Source of the DNA: Myxococcales bacterium
GTDB lineage: Bacteria; Myxococcota_A; Polyangia; Fen-1088
Assembly: GCA_003170035.1 (NCBI GenBank)
Contig: PMZX01000158.1
Span: 21,307 to 26,921, forward strand
Direction of reading: 5' to 3'
Length of the DNA stretch: 5,615 nt
Position numbers and translations under genes: made by a program. The notes under the pieces are model-generated. The model was not told where the DNA came from. It saw nothing but the letters and a program-made list of their open reading frames with translations, and made no database searches. This document shows, one piece after another, positions 5,212 to 5,615 of this stretch; position 1 is the stretch's first letter; each line of letters opens with the position of its first letter.

Positions 5212-5615
5212 ATGTACAGATATGCGACCTGTTTCTTGTTGTTAGCCACCCTGTCCATTCCGGCGTCTGCACGGGCCGGGGAGGCCGATGATCTGCAGCG
5301 CATCATCGAAGACAACCGGCAGACGGCGAACGACCTGGAGCGCCTGGATGAGCAGAAGGCCACAGGAACCGAGCTGACCTTCCTGCGCACCTGGCTAGAT
5401 CGAGCCTGGAATCTGCGTTCCCAGGAGAAGTACGACGAGGTCCGCGTGGTCACGGATCGTTGCAAGGCCCAGGCCGACATGATTCGCGAAAAGATCACGG
5501 CCGCCAAGCTTGCAGCGCTGGCCGCCCAGAAGGAAACCGAGGTGGCGCGCAAGCGCGCGACGCTCGATCGCACCAAGAAGGCACTGGAGAATGCCAAGGT
5601 CCAGAAAATCCGTCT
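5212..5615 (+). CDS. Secreted, helix-rich DUF4398-like protein, 3'-truncated by window edge
   Basis: An open frame runs from ATG 5212 off the window end, with 134 residues visible. The start is supported by GAGG six bases upstream and by an immediate Sec signal peptide: MYRY, hydrophobic core CFLLLATLSIPA, likely cleavage after Ala22 in SARA-GE. The signal uses Leu codons TTG TTG TTA, rare in this GC-rich setting. The mature part has no Cys-rich or membrane segment. It is rich in Ala, Lys, Glu, Arg and predicted helical, with a run around 97-134 (AAKLAALAAQKETEVARKRA and on) that suits a coiled coil. The block LDRAWNLRSQEKYDEVRVV (62-80) recalls the DUF4398 helical-hairpin family of envelope proteins, which in some bacteria precedes an OmpA-like domain. 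The missing C-terminus prevents checking that. Likely periplasmic or outer-membrane associated. The family call is a resemblance only. Confidence 0.75.
   Translation, partial: MYRYATCFLLLATLSIPASARAGEADDLQRIIEDNRQTANDLERLDEQKATGTELTFLRTWLDRAWNLRSQEKYDEVRVVTDRCKAQADMIREKITAAKLAALAAQKETEVARKRATLDRTKKALENAKVQKIR

Noticed and set aside
5040..5597. Minus-strand frame of 185 codons at the right end
   Set aside because: It is opposite the secreted helical protein, which has a signal peptide and ribosome binding site. The minus frame is Ser/Arg-rich with no motif and crosses the promoter region.

Overview
The window is GC-rich and densely packed, with strong GC bias at third codon positions. A lipoprotein with repeated CxxxC…C…C modules and a PKD domain, together with a radical-SAM-associated TIGR03936/DUF2344 protein, points to a myxobacterium-like member of the former Deltaproteobacteria (Myxococcota or a relative). 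This placement is inferred from protein style, not from a marker gene.

Left part (1-3826, + strand): three genes joined by ATGA stop/start overlaps, so almost certainly one translationally coupled operon. The first is the 3' part of a TIGR03936/DUF2344 gene whose beginning lies before the window, probably as the C-terminal half of a B12-binding/radical SAM fusion. It is followed by an ABC transporter ATPase and by a 704-residue membrane protein. The membrane protein carries two ABC-2-type permease halves in tandem and, at its C-terminus, a CPBP (Rce1/CAAX-protease-like) domain. That domain keeps the EExxxR motif but lacks the histidines of the other two motifs. ATPase and permease should form one exporter of unknown substrate.

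Middle part (3827-5050, - strand): a Cys-rich, PKD-containing lipoprotein gene runs convergently and its stop codon directly abuts that of the permease, with no base between. Twenty bases upstream of its start lies a complete tRNA-His(GTG) gene on the same strand. The open frame upstream of the lipoprotein start is only the tRNA read as protein.

Right part (5051-5615): a 161-base intergenic region with plausible divergent promoters, a small hairpin in the tRNA leader and a 12-base direct repeat. It leads into a + strand gene cut by the window end, encoding a secreted, strongly helical protein of DUF4398-like character.

No mobile element, CRISPR array, rRNA or riboswitch was seen. The points most worth a second look are the ABC-2/CPBP fusion with missing catalytic histidines and the tRNA-His/lipoprotein arrangement without a ribosome binding site.
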